In this document: one piece after another, positions 34,631 through 44,185 of the stretch
Layout of the letters: every line of letters begins with the position of its first letter
Numbering within the stretch: the stretch's first letter is position 1
The notes under the pieces: model-generated
Seen by the model: the letters and a program-made list of their open reading frames with translations, nothing else
Databases searched by the model: none
What the model was told of the DNA's origin: nothing
Translations under genes and position numbers: made by a program
Assembly (NCBI GenBank): GCA_016714365.1
Contig: JADJNH010000005.1
Coordinates: forward strand, 2,890,501 to 2,954,500
Source of the DNA: Candidatus Vicinibacter affinis
GTDB taxonomy: Bacteria; Bacteroidota; Bacteroidia; Chitinophagales; Saprospiraceae
DNA: 64,000 nucleotides
Direction: 5' to 3'

Positions 34631-37600
34631 CAAGCGTGACATCTCCAGACAACAAATATACCTTCCCAGTCTTATCTCTGAATTTCAACAAATAGACATA
34701 AACTCCCGGATTAACAGGTAATTCCTGGGATTCTCCGAACCACGCACCATTTGGACTATTAGGATGTCCTCCTCGACTTTCAAAAATCCTCCCACCCCAT
34801 CGGTCATATATTTGTAATAGGTCTATCAATTCGATACTTGGGTCACTGTACAGATTAAAATAGTCGTTTTGAAGATCACCATTTGGACTAAATACATTAG
34901 GGACAAAGAAATTTTGCTTAGCCGAAACTATCAGACTGTATTCGTATTCACAACCATTTTCATCCACAGCTACGACATGATACTCATTTATACCAGGTTG
35001 TGCTATTAAAGAGGTTCTCTTACAGTCTCTACAGTGCATTAATCCATTTCCACTCCATTGGAAATCAATTCCGTTGGTATCCAGATAATAAAATTCGGGA
35101 AATATACTATCCCCAACAAAAACCCATACACTGTCTTCTGGAAATTTCTTTCGGCTATTATTATCGTAGTCGATCTTAAAATCTTTACTAAAGCTACACC
35201 CATTAGCATCCACAATGTCTAATTGATATGACCCGGATTTAAGATCAATAATTCTATTATTAAGGAGATTACTTGGCTCTGAATTGAGAAAATAATTCAA
35301 CGGTTCTTTTCCACCGCCTAGCTTCACAATTGACAAGTTACCCTTTGAGAAATTTTCGCAATTGCCATCTTCCGTGGAAATATTAAAACAAAAGCATTCA
35401 GGATCGCGCAATTCAATTTCCTTCAATATTTCACAACCAACCGCATCCGTGATTGTCACCTTGTATTGACCGGCTTTGAGGGCCTGTCTATCACTTATTT
35501 TGCTTCCATCATTCCAGTAATAATTATAAGGTGGTTTTCCTCCAGCTACAGTCAACAAAATTCTTCCACTTGAATCTCCCTGGCATAAATTATTGTGCAA
35601 GGAATCAAGAATGCTAATTTTGTTTAATACTTCCAATTTCAAACTAAAAGTTGAATCGCAACCTCGGTAACTTTTGCCCTGATAATAATAGGATTCACTT
35701 TTATCAAAATACTGATTGCCGATTTTTAATCCTGTACCATAACAAATGACCGTATCTATATGTACATTTATTGGGTATGCTTCATATAATGTAAAATTTA
35801 TCAAACTGTCACAACCCAAAGAATTTGTTAATTTAATCTGATAGATTCCAGGTAAGAAGAATTGACGGGACCAGATACTAAGAGTTTCCCCTCTGCATAT
35901 ATTTTTTTCAAAATCAGATACTGTCTTACTAAATAGAGTCAAGTTAAGATTAATAGTACTGTCGCAACCAAATTGATTAAATAAATTAATTCTATAAATC
36001 CCAGGCTGACTAAAATTTTTATTTCCAATCGCAAGAAAACTTCCTTCACAGATTCCAGTATCCAAATTAATAGTTTCCATAGGTCGGACGGTTAAATTCA
36101 ATTCAATCAAACTATCACATTCTTTACTATTTCTTAAATGAATTAAATAATTTCCTCCAGAACCATAATCGATTCCTCCAATTCTGATTAATTCTCCTGA
36201 ACACAAGTTGGTGTCAATCTTCCAATAACTATTGGAATTCACGACGACGGAAATATTGACTATACTGTCGCACCCTAAATATGAATCAAAAACATACTGA
36301 TAGAGTCCGGTCATTTTTATTACTTCATTATTTACAGTCAGTGAATCTCCTGAACAAATCTGGTAATTTACATTTGTAAATTTGAGTGTCTTAATTCTAA
36401 TGTTTAGATCTATTAGACTATCACATCCACTGACGGACAAAAGTTTTATCTGGTAGTTGCCTTCTTTATTATAATTTACTCCATCAATCAATACACCTTC
36501 CCCTTCACAAATTAAAGTATCCAATGTTGCATTAAATTGATTAACGACCTTCAAGTTCAGAACAAGTACACTGTCACATAAATTATGTGAGATTAATGGT
36601 ATTCCATATGACCCTGATTGATCGTATCTTTCTCCTTGAATTTCCAAATAACTACCTATGCAAATAGCAGTATCTAATTTACCATAAGCTGTATTATTTA
36701 CTTTAAGGTTTAATTCTATGATGCTGTCACAACCCCTATAATTAGGGAGTACAACCTTATAAACTCCATTAGTATCAAACTCATAAGCTGCAACCTTCAC
36801 AGAATTACCCGCACAAATCGTTGAGTCAAGAAAGGTAAAGGACGTGTCCACTTCATAATCATAATAATTACTGAGTTCACAATCTTTACCGTCAAAAGCC
36901 CTCAACAGATACCTACCTTCTTCTCCTTTGGGGATAGCTAAATCAACTTCATTGGCACCTGGAATTGCTACCCCGTCCTTATACCATTGGTGCGTAATTT
37001 TTGGCAATTTAACGCTATTGGATTTTAATATCACGGTATCAGAACATGGATTCCCGCTAATTGCAAAATACAGTGAATCAAATTTGGTGGATTCCTCCAA
37101 AATCAACTCATCTAACCAATAATAATAGGTTCCATCAGTTGCTGCGCAAGCTGGTCCAAGTACAAGAGTTTCGACTTTAACACTTGGCCTCAATTTAACG
37201 GTAGTTTTGATCCATGCATTTCTTCCGGTGAGGCTAACTCTGGTCATTTCAAACCAACCCGGATATGCAGTTGGACAGAGCCAATTTCCAAAGGGGCCGC
37301 CAAATGGTAAATTCGTGCAGTCACTGCTTGCAAAAATGCCCATATTAAAAGTTCTCCTGGGACCTACAAAAACATTTCCTAGAGCTTGCGTTCCCGGAGT
37401 TCCAAAACCAATCCAAAAACTTAAGGTATACTCTTTACCGGGTAACATCGGAGTGGTTAGACACGCACCAACATATTCTTTATACCGTCCCCGTCCGGCA
37501 AAGTCCTGAATGTCGAGAAAACCAACATACCCGTTTCCTGCAGGAAGAGGCTGTGGTGGCTTTCCACGCACCACATCAGAGGTAAATCCACATGTATGGT

Positions 37601-37889
37601 AATAATCAGAAGTCGCGGAAGAAGCCTGAATCCATGAGCGGCAACGGTCTAACTGCGCGACTGTATCTGGACAATTAATATAATCTTCAAAGGAAGGATT
37701 GGGAATCAATGAGGAAGGTATAAAAATAGTATCCACAATACCATAACACTTGCAATCCGGATCGTTTAAGTCTATAAGCCCATCTCCATCATCATCCAAA
37801 GCATTATCGCAAATCTCCGGAATTAAAAATTGCCCTTGTGAGGTTAAAAAAATGGAAAATATTGAATAATAAAAAAATGAGAATAACAT
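34623..37889 (-). CDS. Large T9SS type B surface protein with eight 51-residue Cys-pair repeats and SprB-like repeats
   Basis: This 1088-residue exported protein has, in order: a hydrophobic signal (1-19); an EICDNALDDDGDGLID calcium-loop-like segment (25-46); a jelly-roll-like domain opening IPNPSFEDYINCPD (62-270); an Ig-like segment (275-345); eight tandem 51-residue repeats (352-759); two SprB-type repeats (about 760-900, CQGDSSGRILLTVAGGKPPYNY and a weaker copy); and a C-terminal CHU_C/gliding-motility-associated domain (VPNVFSPNGDLQNDYF, from 996), the T9SS type B signal. The composition suggests a surface adhesin or motility-related filament. No enzyme motif is visible. The gene stands alone. 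Confidence 0.88.
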   Translation of the reverse strand: MLFSFFYYSIFSIFLTSQGQFLIPEICDNALDDDGDGLIDLNDPDCKCYGIVDTIFIPSSLIPNPSFEDYINCPDTVAQLDRCRSWIQASSATSDYYHTCGFTSDVVRGKPPQPLPAGNGYVGFLDIQDFAGRGRYKEYVGACLTTPMLPGKEYTLSFWIGFGTPGTQALGNVFVGPRRTFNMGIFASSDCTNLPFGGPFGNWLCPTAYPGWFEMTRVSLTGRNAWIKTTVKLRPSVKVETLVLGPACAATDGTYYYWLDELILEESTKFDSLYFAISGNPCSDTVILKSNSVKLPKITHQWYKDGVAIPGANEVDLAIPKGEEGRYLLRAFDGKDCELSNYYDYEVDTSFTFLDSTICAGNSVKVAAYEFDTNGVYKVVLPNYRGCDSIIELNLKVNNTAYGKLDTAICIGSYLEIQGERYDQSGSYGIPLISHNLCDSVLVLNLKVVNQFNATLDTLICEGEGVLIDGVNYNKEGNYQIKLLSVSGCDSLIDLNIRIKTLKFTNVNYQICSGDSLTVNNEVIKMTGLYQYVFDSYLGCDSIVNISVVVNSNSYWKIDTNLCSGELIRIGGIDYGSGGNYLIHLRNSKECDSLIELNLTVRPMETINLDTGICEGSFLAIGNKNFSQPGIYRINLFNQFGCDSTINLNLTLFSKTVSDFEKNICRGETLSIWSRQFFLPGIYQIKLTNSLGCDSLINFTLYEAYPINVHIDTVICYGTGLKIGNQYFDKSESYYYQGKSYRGCDSTFSLKLEVLNKISILDSLHNNLCQGDSSGRILLTVAGGKPPYNYYWNDGSKISDRQALKAGQYKVTITDAVGCEILKEIELRDPECFCFNISTEDGNCENFSKGNLSIVKLGGGKEPLNYFLNSEPSNLLNNRIIDLKSGSYQLDIVDANGCSFSKDFKIDYDNNSRKKFPEDSVWVFVGDSIFPEFYYLDTNGIDFQWSGNGLMHCRDCKRTSLIAQPGINEYHVVAVDENGCEYEYSLIVSAKQNFFVPNVFSPNGDLQNDYFNLYSDPSIELIDLLQIYDRWGGRIFESRGGHPNSPNGAWFGESQELPVNPGVYVYLLKFRDKTGKVYLLSGDVTLVR
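35613..36836 (-). repeat. Eight tandem 153-bp (51-residue) protein repeats
   Basis: Residues 352-759 divide into eight units of exactly 51 residues with no gaps. The pattern is LDT-x-IC-x-G-x(5)-I, a turn, G-x-Y-x-I-x-L, then GCDS-L-I-x-LNL-x-V. Each unit has Cys at positions 8 and 36, a likely disulfide. DNA identity between units is low, so this is an old duplication kept by protein structure rather than a recent tandem expansion. Confidence 0.9.
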
Positions 37890-37905
37890 TCCTTTTGCTC
37901 AGCCA

Positions 37906-37924
37906 TTATAGTGACTGACTATAA
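37906..37924. repeat. Short inverted repeat upstream of the repeat-protein gene
   Basis: TTATAGT-GACTG-ACTATAA has perfect 7-bp arms, 17 bp before the minus-strand start codon. It could be an operator overlapping the promoter, or chance in AT-rich DNA. The rest of the 138-bp gap to the next gene has no other feature. Confidence 0.3.
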
Positions 37925-38027
37925 AATTAAATATTATTCACATAAAACAACCATAAAATTAAATGAAGAGATCTTATTTTATACAAATTAAACACTAAGT
38001 ATTAATTTTGAACTAATTATAGATTAA

Positions 38028-38396
38028 ATGAAATCATTATATACCATTTTACTTCTGGCCATGGCCAATGTCTTTATGACCTTAGCCTGGTATGGCCATT
38101 TGAGACTAAATGATGTAACAACTTTACAAAAATGGGGTCTCTCAGGTCTGATTCTGTTTTCCTGGGGGATTGCCTTTTTTGAGTATTGCCTTCAAGTACC
38201 TGCTAATAAAATTGGATATGATGGTAATGGTGGACCATTTTCATTGTTTCAATTAAAAATAATCCAGGAAATCATCACCTTAAGTGTTTTTGTTTTGTTT
38301 GCCTTATTATTCTTTAAGACAGAGACCTTCACTAAAAATTATATGATTAGTTTTATTTGTATCATTGCTGCAGTCTATTTTGCTTTCAAGAAATAA
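38028..38396 (+). CDS. DMT-family small membrane protein (DUF486)
   Basis: This 122-residue protein has four predicted membrane helices. Signature segments are MANVFMTLAWYGHL, WGIAFFEYCLQVPANKIGY and FSLFQLKIIQEIITLSVFVLFA, matching the DUF486 family of drug/metabolite-transporter-like proteins. Family function is unproven. The gene ends 12 bp before priA and may be co-transcribed with it. Confidence 0.88.
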   Translation: MKSLYTILLLAMANVFMTLAWYGHLRLNDVTTLQKWGLSGLILFSWGIAFFEYCLQVPANKIGYDGNGGPFSLFQLKIIQEIITLSVFVLFALLFFKTETFTKNYMISFICIIAAVYFAFKK

Positions 38397-38408
38397 CCCT
38401 TTAGGTAA

Positions 38409-40853
38409 ATGGAAATTTTCTATGCAGAAGTTATTGTGCCACTGGCTGCCGAGGGTTGCTTCACCTATGTAGTGCCGGAGGAATTGATCAGTCGAATTTC
38501 TATCGGAAAGAGGGTTGAGGTTGAATTTGGCAAACGAAAGCATTATGCCGGAATTGTCAAAAGTCTACCTATTGAGTCAAATTGGCCAAACCCGAAGCCA
38601 ATTTTGGATGTATTAGACGAAGAGCCCATAGTGGATAAAATTCAATTGGAATTCTGGTTGTGGATCAGTGAATATTATTTGTGTAGCATTGGGGATGTAA
38701 TGAGTGCTGCACTTCCAACTGCGTATCGACTTGCCAGTGAAACACTGTTCTTAAAAAAGGAAAACCTAAATTATTTAGATTACAATTTAAGTAATGATGA
38801 ATATCTTATTCTTGAAGCATTGGATATAAGAAATGAATTAAGTGTGCTTGATATAAGAAATATACTTCAAAAAAAATCCATACTTAATATCATTAAAAAA
38901 TTAATTGACGATGGGCTAATTTTGGTTACAGAACGACTATCTGATCAGGAAAAAATACCAAAAATAAAATGGGTTCGATTGAATCCCAAGCTTACTCAAG
39001 ATAATGAAGAGATGAACAAGTCTCTAATTTCTATTCAAAAATCCCAAAATCAAAGTCGTTTGGTAATGTGCTATCTTAATGAAAGGAGAGATAAAGGTTG
39101 GATCAAACTTAAAGAACTTCTCAACATTAGCGGATGTACTACTGCTGTTTCAAATTCTCTATTACAAAAAGGAATTTTCGAAATCCTAGACTTAGAAAAA
39201 TATTCTTACCCTGATTCCAATAATTCTGTTATCCAGTTTAAACTTACTGGATTACAACAGACTTGCCTAGATGAAATAAAAAATATTTGGACAGAAAAAT
39301 CTGCTGTTTTGCTTAGGGGAATTACAGGCAGTGGCAAGACGCAAATTTATATGGAATTGATCAAGGAAAATATACTCCTTGGCAAACAAGTATTGTATTT
39401 GGTACCAGAAATTGCCTTAACCTCTCAATTGGTACAAAGGATTAAAAAATTTTTTGGAACGCAATTAATCGAATATCACTCAGGACTTTCTCAAAAAGAT
39501 CGCATGGCGGTTTGGGAAGCATGTAAATCAAATCATCCATTAATTGTTGGAGCAAGATCGTCCTTATTCCTACCCTATCAAAAACTTGGATTGATTATTG
39601 TGGATGAGGAACACGATCCATCATACAAGCAAAATGACCCGTCTCCAAGATACAATGCTAGAGATTGCGCACTAATTCTAGCGCAGGATCATAACGCCAA
39701 AATTATATTAGGTTCTGCCACTCCATCTCTTGAATCTTATTCAAATGCAATCAGTGAGAGATTTGGATCAGTTGTCTTGGATCAAAGATATGGCGAAAGT
39801 CAGTTACCAGAAATAAAATTGGTTTCACTAAAAGAAGCAAGCCAATTCGGAAAATTAAAGGGTCACTTCACAGATGAACTCTTAGAAGCTATTAAATCCC
39901 AGATAGATCATAAAAAACAAGTTCTCATTTTTAGAAACAGACGTGGTTACAGTCCGTTGCTACAATGTGGAAATTGCAATTGGGAAGCATTTTGTGATCA
40001 ATGTGACATCCACCTTACCCTTCATAAATATCAGCAGAAATTAAAATGCCATATTTGTGGTTCAAAAAAAAATATTCCTACCAAATGTCCTCGCTGCGAA
40101 CAGCACACTCTGAAATTTATGGGATTTGGAACGGAAAAAATAGAAGAAGAACTAAAAGAACATTTTCCTGAATTAGCCATTAAAAGATTTGACCAAGAAA
40201 TTGCCCGAAGTAAAACTATCCAAACAGAGATATTGGAGTCTTTTCAAGAAAAAGAAATTGATATTTTGGTTGGGACTCAAATGATCACAAAAGGATTAGA
40301 CTTTGACCATGTTGGATTGGTCGCTATTCTCCAGGCAGATCAAATATTGCACTATCCTGATTTTCGTTCACAGGAGAGGGCCTTTCAACTCATGACACAG
40401 GTCAGCGGAAGATCCGGGAGAAGAGAAGATTTAGGTCAGGTCATCATACAAGCCTATGCTACTATGCATCCAGTAATTCAGGATGTGATGAACCATGATT
40501 TCACTAATTTTATTGAGCGAGAACTATTGGAACGAAAGAGATTTAATTTTCCCCCTTTTGTTCGTTTGATAAGAATAGAATTAAGACATAAAAAGCCAGA
40601 TATTGCAGATCAGGCAGCCATTTGGTTGGTAAACCGCTTGACTAAATTTTTAGGAAAAAGAGTTTTAGGACCAAGTGAACCCAATGTGGCCCGGATCAAG
40701 GGATCCTATGCAAGAGAAATATATCTTAAGCTAGAGCGGAAAAATGAAATTATACAAAAGGGAAAAAAATTGGTAAAAGAATATACCCAAAAGTTAAAAT
40801 CGGAGGATAGCTGGAGCTCTGTAAGAGTAATTATTGATGTAGATCCCTATTAA
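38409..40853 (+). CDS. priA: Primosomal replication restart helicase PriA
   Basis: This 814-residue 3'-to-5' helicase reloads the replisome at collapsed forks. An N-terminal DNA-binding domain (about 1-105) is followed by a winged-helix region, the Walker A motif GITGSGKT (304-311), DEEH box (399-402), GSATPSLE motif III, and the eight-Cys zinc region (CGNCNWEAFCDQCD, CHICGS, CPRC). C-terminal motifs VGTQMITKGLDFDHV and QVSGRSGRR are intact. Length is typical of Bacteroidota, longer than the E. coli protein. Confidence 0.97.
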   Translation: MEIFYAEVIVPLAAEGCFTYVVPEELISRISIGKRVEVEFGKRKHYAGIVKSLPIESNWPNPKPILDVLDEEPIVDKIQLEFWLWISEYYLCSIGDVMSAALPTAYRLASETLFLKKENLNYLDYNLSNDEYLILEALDIRNELSVLDIRNILQKKSILNIIKKLIDDGLILVTERLSDQEKIPKIKWVRLNPKLTQDNEEMNKSLISIQKSQNQSRLVMCYLNERRDKGWIKLKELLNISGCTTAVSNSLLQKGIFEILDLEKYSYPDSNNSVIQFKLTGLQQTCLDEIKNIWTEKSAVLLRGITGSGKTQIYMELIKENILLGKQVLYLVPEIALTSQLVQRIKKFFGTQLIEYHSGLSQKDRMAVWEACKSNHPLIVGARSSLFLPYQKLGLIIVDEEHDPSYKQNDPSPRYNARDCALILAQDHNAKIILGSATPSLESYSNAISERFGSVVLDQRYGESQLPEIKLVSLKEASQFGKLKGHFTDELLEAIKSQIDHKKQVLIFRNRRGYSPLLQCGNCNWEAFCDQCDIHLTLHKYQQKLKCHICGSKKNIPTKCPRCEQHTLKFMGFGTEKIEEELKEHFPELAIKRFDQEIARSKTIQTEILESFQEKEIDILVGTQMITKGLDFDHVGLVAILQADQILHYPDFRSQERAFQLMTQVSGRSGRREDLGQVIIQAYATMHPVIQDVMNHDFTNFIERELLERKRFNFPPFVRLIRIELRHKKPDIADQAAIWLVNRLTKFLGKRVLGPSEPNVARIKGSYAREIYLKLERKNEIIQKGKKLVKEYTQKLKSEDSWSSVRVIIDVDPY

Positions 40854-40876
40854 ATTTAAGTGAAGTTCAAAATTTG

Positions 40877-42631
40877 TCAAGTTTTAATAGTACGAGCATA
40901 CATCCTTTCAATAATCACTTTAATCTCAACCAATCGTTCAAGTATGCTGCTGTGCTTTTGGTTTAATTCTACTATCGCTATCTTTTCATTGATTAAATGA
41001 TTATCAAACTTGGAAAAATTATGATCAATTTTTGTTTTTATTTCAGTGATGTAAAAACCCAATTTGTGTCTAAGTTCCTCCTCTAGGCCATTTTTTCCCT
41101 GAATTAACTCCAGATCAAATTTTTGAAGAATTCTACGTCGGTTGAAGCCTAATGTAATTCCAGCAAAAAGCAATCCCAAGGAGGTCAGCACTCCTCCGGT
41201 AATATCGAAAACAGCCCCATGCGTCAATGCTGTTATGATGGTACCGATGATTGCGATTCCAGTTCCTGTAGCCACATTTGGTGCTAATTTACTTTCAGAT
41301 TTTAATAATTCACTGCTGTAATAATTTTCAGAATTCTTAATAAAATCATTAAATGTTTGTTGCAAATCACTCATAACGCCAGCGCGCTTATCAGCAATCT
41401 CAGAAAATATTTCATGATCATTTTTTAAAACTGTCCTGCTACCCTTAATCTTTAGGCTAACTATTTGGGCCATCTGCATGATAGAATCTGAAATGTCCTG
41501 AACATTTAACTCCAGCTTTTCCCTTAAATTTTGCTTTAAAGTGGACTCAAATCGTGATTTAAAATCATCCAGCCAATTATGCAAATTATTCTCTTTATTA
41601 AAAATACCTGTGATTCCTTTTTTTATAACATTGAGAAAGCCTAATCCATTTTCCAACTCCTTTCTGTAGCTTGAGGAACTGGTTTGATAAGCTGCTACCA
41701 GATTTTCAATTAAGAGATTGACATTATTGAAGGAGATGCGCTCATGTTCCTTTAAAGTCTTACTTATGTCATCTCTAAATTCTACATCATAATCGTATTG
41801 ATCTTTTCTAAGCTGAATTCCAGATTGAAGTTTCTGACTAATATTGTTGCAATTGTCAATGTTATTTAAAAGTTTAAGAAAAGCTGCCTTGCCTCCAGTA
41901 ATGTTCTCCTTTATAAAATTTCTTAAGCCGTTGAAACCACTTGATTCTGTTTGACCCTCTAACTCCATTTTTGCAGAAACTGGAAAAATCATAGGCTCTT
42001 CAATACCTTTTTGTATCGCAAATTGTCTCAATCCATTTATATTTACAAGAAGATCATTCTCAGACATTAAATCTTTTTGTTGAAGCACAAAAATGATCTT
42101 CTTTCTCCAATCTTCCTTGATGAAGGTAAAAAGATCCCAGGCTGATTGTCTGTATGGATTTTTGGCTTCAAAAACAAATAAGACTAAATCTGAAACCGGA
42201 ATGAACTTTTCTGTAATTTCCTGATGGTGTTGAATAATTGTATTAGTACCCGGTGTATCAACAATTGCAATTTCCTTTAAGATTTCTTCAGGATAAGTAA
42301 TTCTTTTCAACACAGGACTTATGGCGATCTCCATATATTCCGGGCCATATACTATTTGTTGAATGGTGTCCGTCATTGGACTGGGAGCTACCTTACATAT
42401 TTCAGTTGTTGTCTGGAGCAAAGCATTTATAAAGCTGCTCTTTCCAACTTTAACTTCACCCACTATAACAAACATAAAAGGGTCTCTGATCCGATTTCGC
42501 AAATCACTTACCGTATCCACCAATGATTGGTTATCAATGGAAATGGTGAGCGCATGCAAATCTTTTGCTATTTCTTCAAATAACAGATAAGGCCCTTGTA
42601 GGTCTTTCTCTATGAGGGCACTTTGTGACAT
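40877..42631 (-). CDS. Dynamin-family GTPase (bacterial dynamin-like protein)
   Basis: This 584-residue large GTPase has the G1 loop GEVKVGKS at 58-65, a Thr-containing G2 segment near 85-89 (PSPMTDTI) and G3 DTPG at 125-128. The expected G4 (N/T-K-x-D) appears as QQKD. A long helical stalk with coiled-coil character covers about 265-440. Two hydrophobic stretches near 451-495 (VATGTGIAIIGTIITALTHG, VLTSLGLLFAGITLGF) would insert in the membrane as a paddle. Relatives remodel membranes or help phage tolerance. It lies 23 bp downstream of purN on the same strand and has no second dynamin beside it. Confidence 0.85.
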   Translation of the reverse strand: MSQSALIEKDLQGPYLLFEEIAKDLHALTISIDNQSLVDTVSDLRNRIRDPFMFVIVGEVKVGKSSFINALLQTTTEICKVAPSPMTDTIQQIVYGPEYMEIAISPVLKRITYPEEILKEIAIVDTPGTNTIIQHHQEITEKFIPVSDLVLFVFEAKNPYRQSAWDLFTFIKEDWRKKIIFVLQQKDLMSENDLLVNINGLRQFAIQKGIEEPMIFPVSAKMELEGQTESSGFNGLRNFIKENITGGKAAFLKLLNNIDNCNNISQKLQSGIQLRKDQYDYDVEFRDDISKTLKEHERISFNNVNLLIENLVAAYQTSSSSYRKELENGLGFLNVIKKGITGIFNKENNLHNWLDDFKSRFESTLKQNLREKLELNVQDISDSIMQMAQIVSLKIKGSRTVLKNDHEIFSEIADKRAGVMSDLQQTFNDFIKNSENYYSSELLKSESKLAPNVATGTGIAIIGTIITALTHGAVFDITGGVLTSLGLLFAGITLGFNRRRILQKFDLELIQGKNGLEEELRHKLGFYITEIKTKIDHNFSKFDNHLINEKIAIVELNQKHSSILERLVEIKVIIERMYARTIKT

Positions 42632-42654
42632 AAATTAGTTTTATCTTAGGAATA

Positions 42655-43239
42655 TTAAAAATATCTCATTTGTGTAATAAGTTTTTCAGTCCACTCCGGG
42701 AGATATTTATGCTCAAGTTCCTGAACCTTTTTGGAGAGTTTCTCGGCATTGTCTTTTTTATCAACCTTACATTTAGCCTGAAATATGATCTTACCCTTGT
42801 CATACATTTCATTCACATAATGAATGGTCATGCCTGATTCTGTATCCCCTGAGGAAATCACAGCCTGATGGACCCCGAGTCCATACATACCCTTTCCTCC
42901 AAATTTAGGCAGCAGAGCTGGATGAATATTAATCATCCTTTGATCATAAATTTTTACCAAAAATGGCGGGACCAACATTAAAAAACCAGCCAAGACTATG
43001 AAATCGACATCATACAAATTAAGCAGTGAGGTCATGTAGCTGTTGTTGCTAAGGAGAGATTTATTCACAACAGAATATTGAATTCCATTTTCATCTGCAA
43101 CTTTAATGACATTTGCTTTTGATGAATTTGAAATAATCAATACTACCTGAATACTGGGATGATTCTTAAAATGCTTGATTAATTGGCTAGCATTACTTCC
43201 CTGGCCCGAGGCGAAAATGGCAATTTTCTTTTTCTTCAT
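42655..43239 (-). CDS. purN: Phosphoribosylglycinamide formyltransferase (GART)
   Basis: This 194-residue enzyme transfers the formyl group from 10-formyl-THF to GAR, the third step of purine synthesis. Phosphate-binding GQGSNASQL is at 12-20. Catalytic Asn104 and His106 lie in NIHPALLPKFGGKGMYG, and the catalytic Asp is in the SSGDTESGMTIHYV segment. It is 27 bp after porD. No other purine gene is in the window. Confidence 0.95.
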   Translation of the reverse strand: MKKKKIAIFASGQGSNASQLIKHFKNHPSIQVVLIISNSSKANVIKVADENGIQYSVVNKSLLSNNSYMTSLLNLYDVDFIVLAGFLMLVPPFLVKIYDQRMINIHPALLPKFGGKGMYGLGVHQAVISSGDTESGMTIHYVNEMYDKGKIIFQAKCKVDKKDNAEKLSKKVQELEHKYLPEWTEKLITQMRYF

Positions 43240-43266
43240 ATGCTTCGTTAGAGTATGTGGGTTGGA

Positions 43267-44175
43267 TTATGATTTTAGCACCTTATATTGACTTGAATTA
43301 GAAGGATCTATTGCTGTCATTGCTCTATAGACTTCCTCTTTTTCCTGAGTGGTTCCTTTTTTAAAAATCTCTATAATTTCTCCGCTTTTGGAATTAATAA
43401 AAATCTGCATCAGGTAAGTATTTGGATACGACCTGTCTGTTTGAGCAATCGCATTGATCGCAGTTACCATGTCTCTACGGGCAGCATTCATATCTTTAGT
43501 ACTTTGATCCAAGCACAACCTATGGTATTCATAAAATGCTCTTCTAAAAGCTTTCATTCGCGGATTTATCAAATTCTCCATCAAAAAATACCGACTGTTT
43601 TTTTTTCCTGAAGCAGAACTCCAACTTTGATCAAATCCACGGGCTCCGGAAGGAATTGTATTGACCATATTTTGTAAAATATTTACGTAGGTCTCTCCAC
43701 CTTCCAAACTAAAACTGTCATAATCAAGGCTAATTATAAAATATGCATAAAACGTTAATACGCTTGACAAATTATCGAAAAAAGTTTCTTTACTGTTTTC
43801 AAGTGGCTTAAAAGGATCAAAATTAATGGGAACATCCTTCTCATTTAATATGAGAATGGGTGTTTCATAAGTTGACTGATAAACTGGTCTGGATGCTTGA
43901 ATAGCAAAATCACAAACAAAAGAATTATTTCCACGATCTTCCCTAATGGTAATCTGAATGCTACTCTTAATTCGCTCGTACAATTCGAACTTATCTCCCG
44001 TCCACTTTTGGTTGTTCATGAACTCCTTGACAAGTTTTTCCATCTGCCCCACTACAGCCTTATCACTTGTTCCTAAATTAGGTGCGATCACTTTTATAGT
44101 CATGTCCAACTCCTGTGCACTGATGTGTATCAACGCTAACAAGGCAAAACCTAACAGGATTAATCTCTTGTGCAT
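43267..44175 (-). CDS. porD: Type IX secretion protein PorD (DUF4835 family)
   Basis: This 302-residue exported protein has signal peptide MHKRLILLGFALLALIHISAQ, cleaved after Ala20/Gln21. The mature part starts ELDMTIKVIAPNL and contains KSSIQITIREDRGNNSF, PFKPLENSKETFFDNLSSVL and ARGFDQSWSS. These recur in DUF4835 proteins, which include PorD, needed for T9SS in Porphyromonas. It sits beside coaBC, rpoZ and bamD, the usual Bacteroidota neighbourhood. It fits the two T9SS cargo proteins in this window. Confidence 0.85.
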   Translation of the reverse strand: MHKRLILLGFALLALIHISAQELDMTIKVIAPNLGTSDKAVVGQMEKLVKEFMNNQKWTGDKFELYERIKSSIQITIREDRGNNSFVCDFAIQASRPVYQSTYETPILILNEKDVPINFDPFKPLENSKETFFDNLSSVLTFYAYFIISLDYDSFSLEGGETYVNILQNMVNTIPSGARGFDQSWSSASGKKNSRYFLMENLINPRMKAFRRAFYEYHRLCLDQSTKDMNAARRDMVTAINAIAQTDRSYPNTYLMQIFINSKSGEIIEIFKKGTTQEKEEVYRAMTAIDPSNSSQYKVLKS

Positions 44176-44185
44176 ATTTTAAAAA

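Noticed and set aside
35613..36836. Possible CRISPR-like array because of regular 153-bp spacing
   Set aside because: The period is a coding protein repeat with diverged DNA and no short identical repeats or unique spacers.
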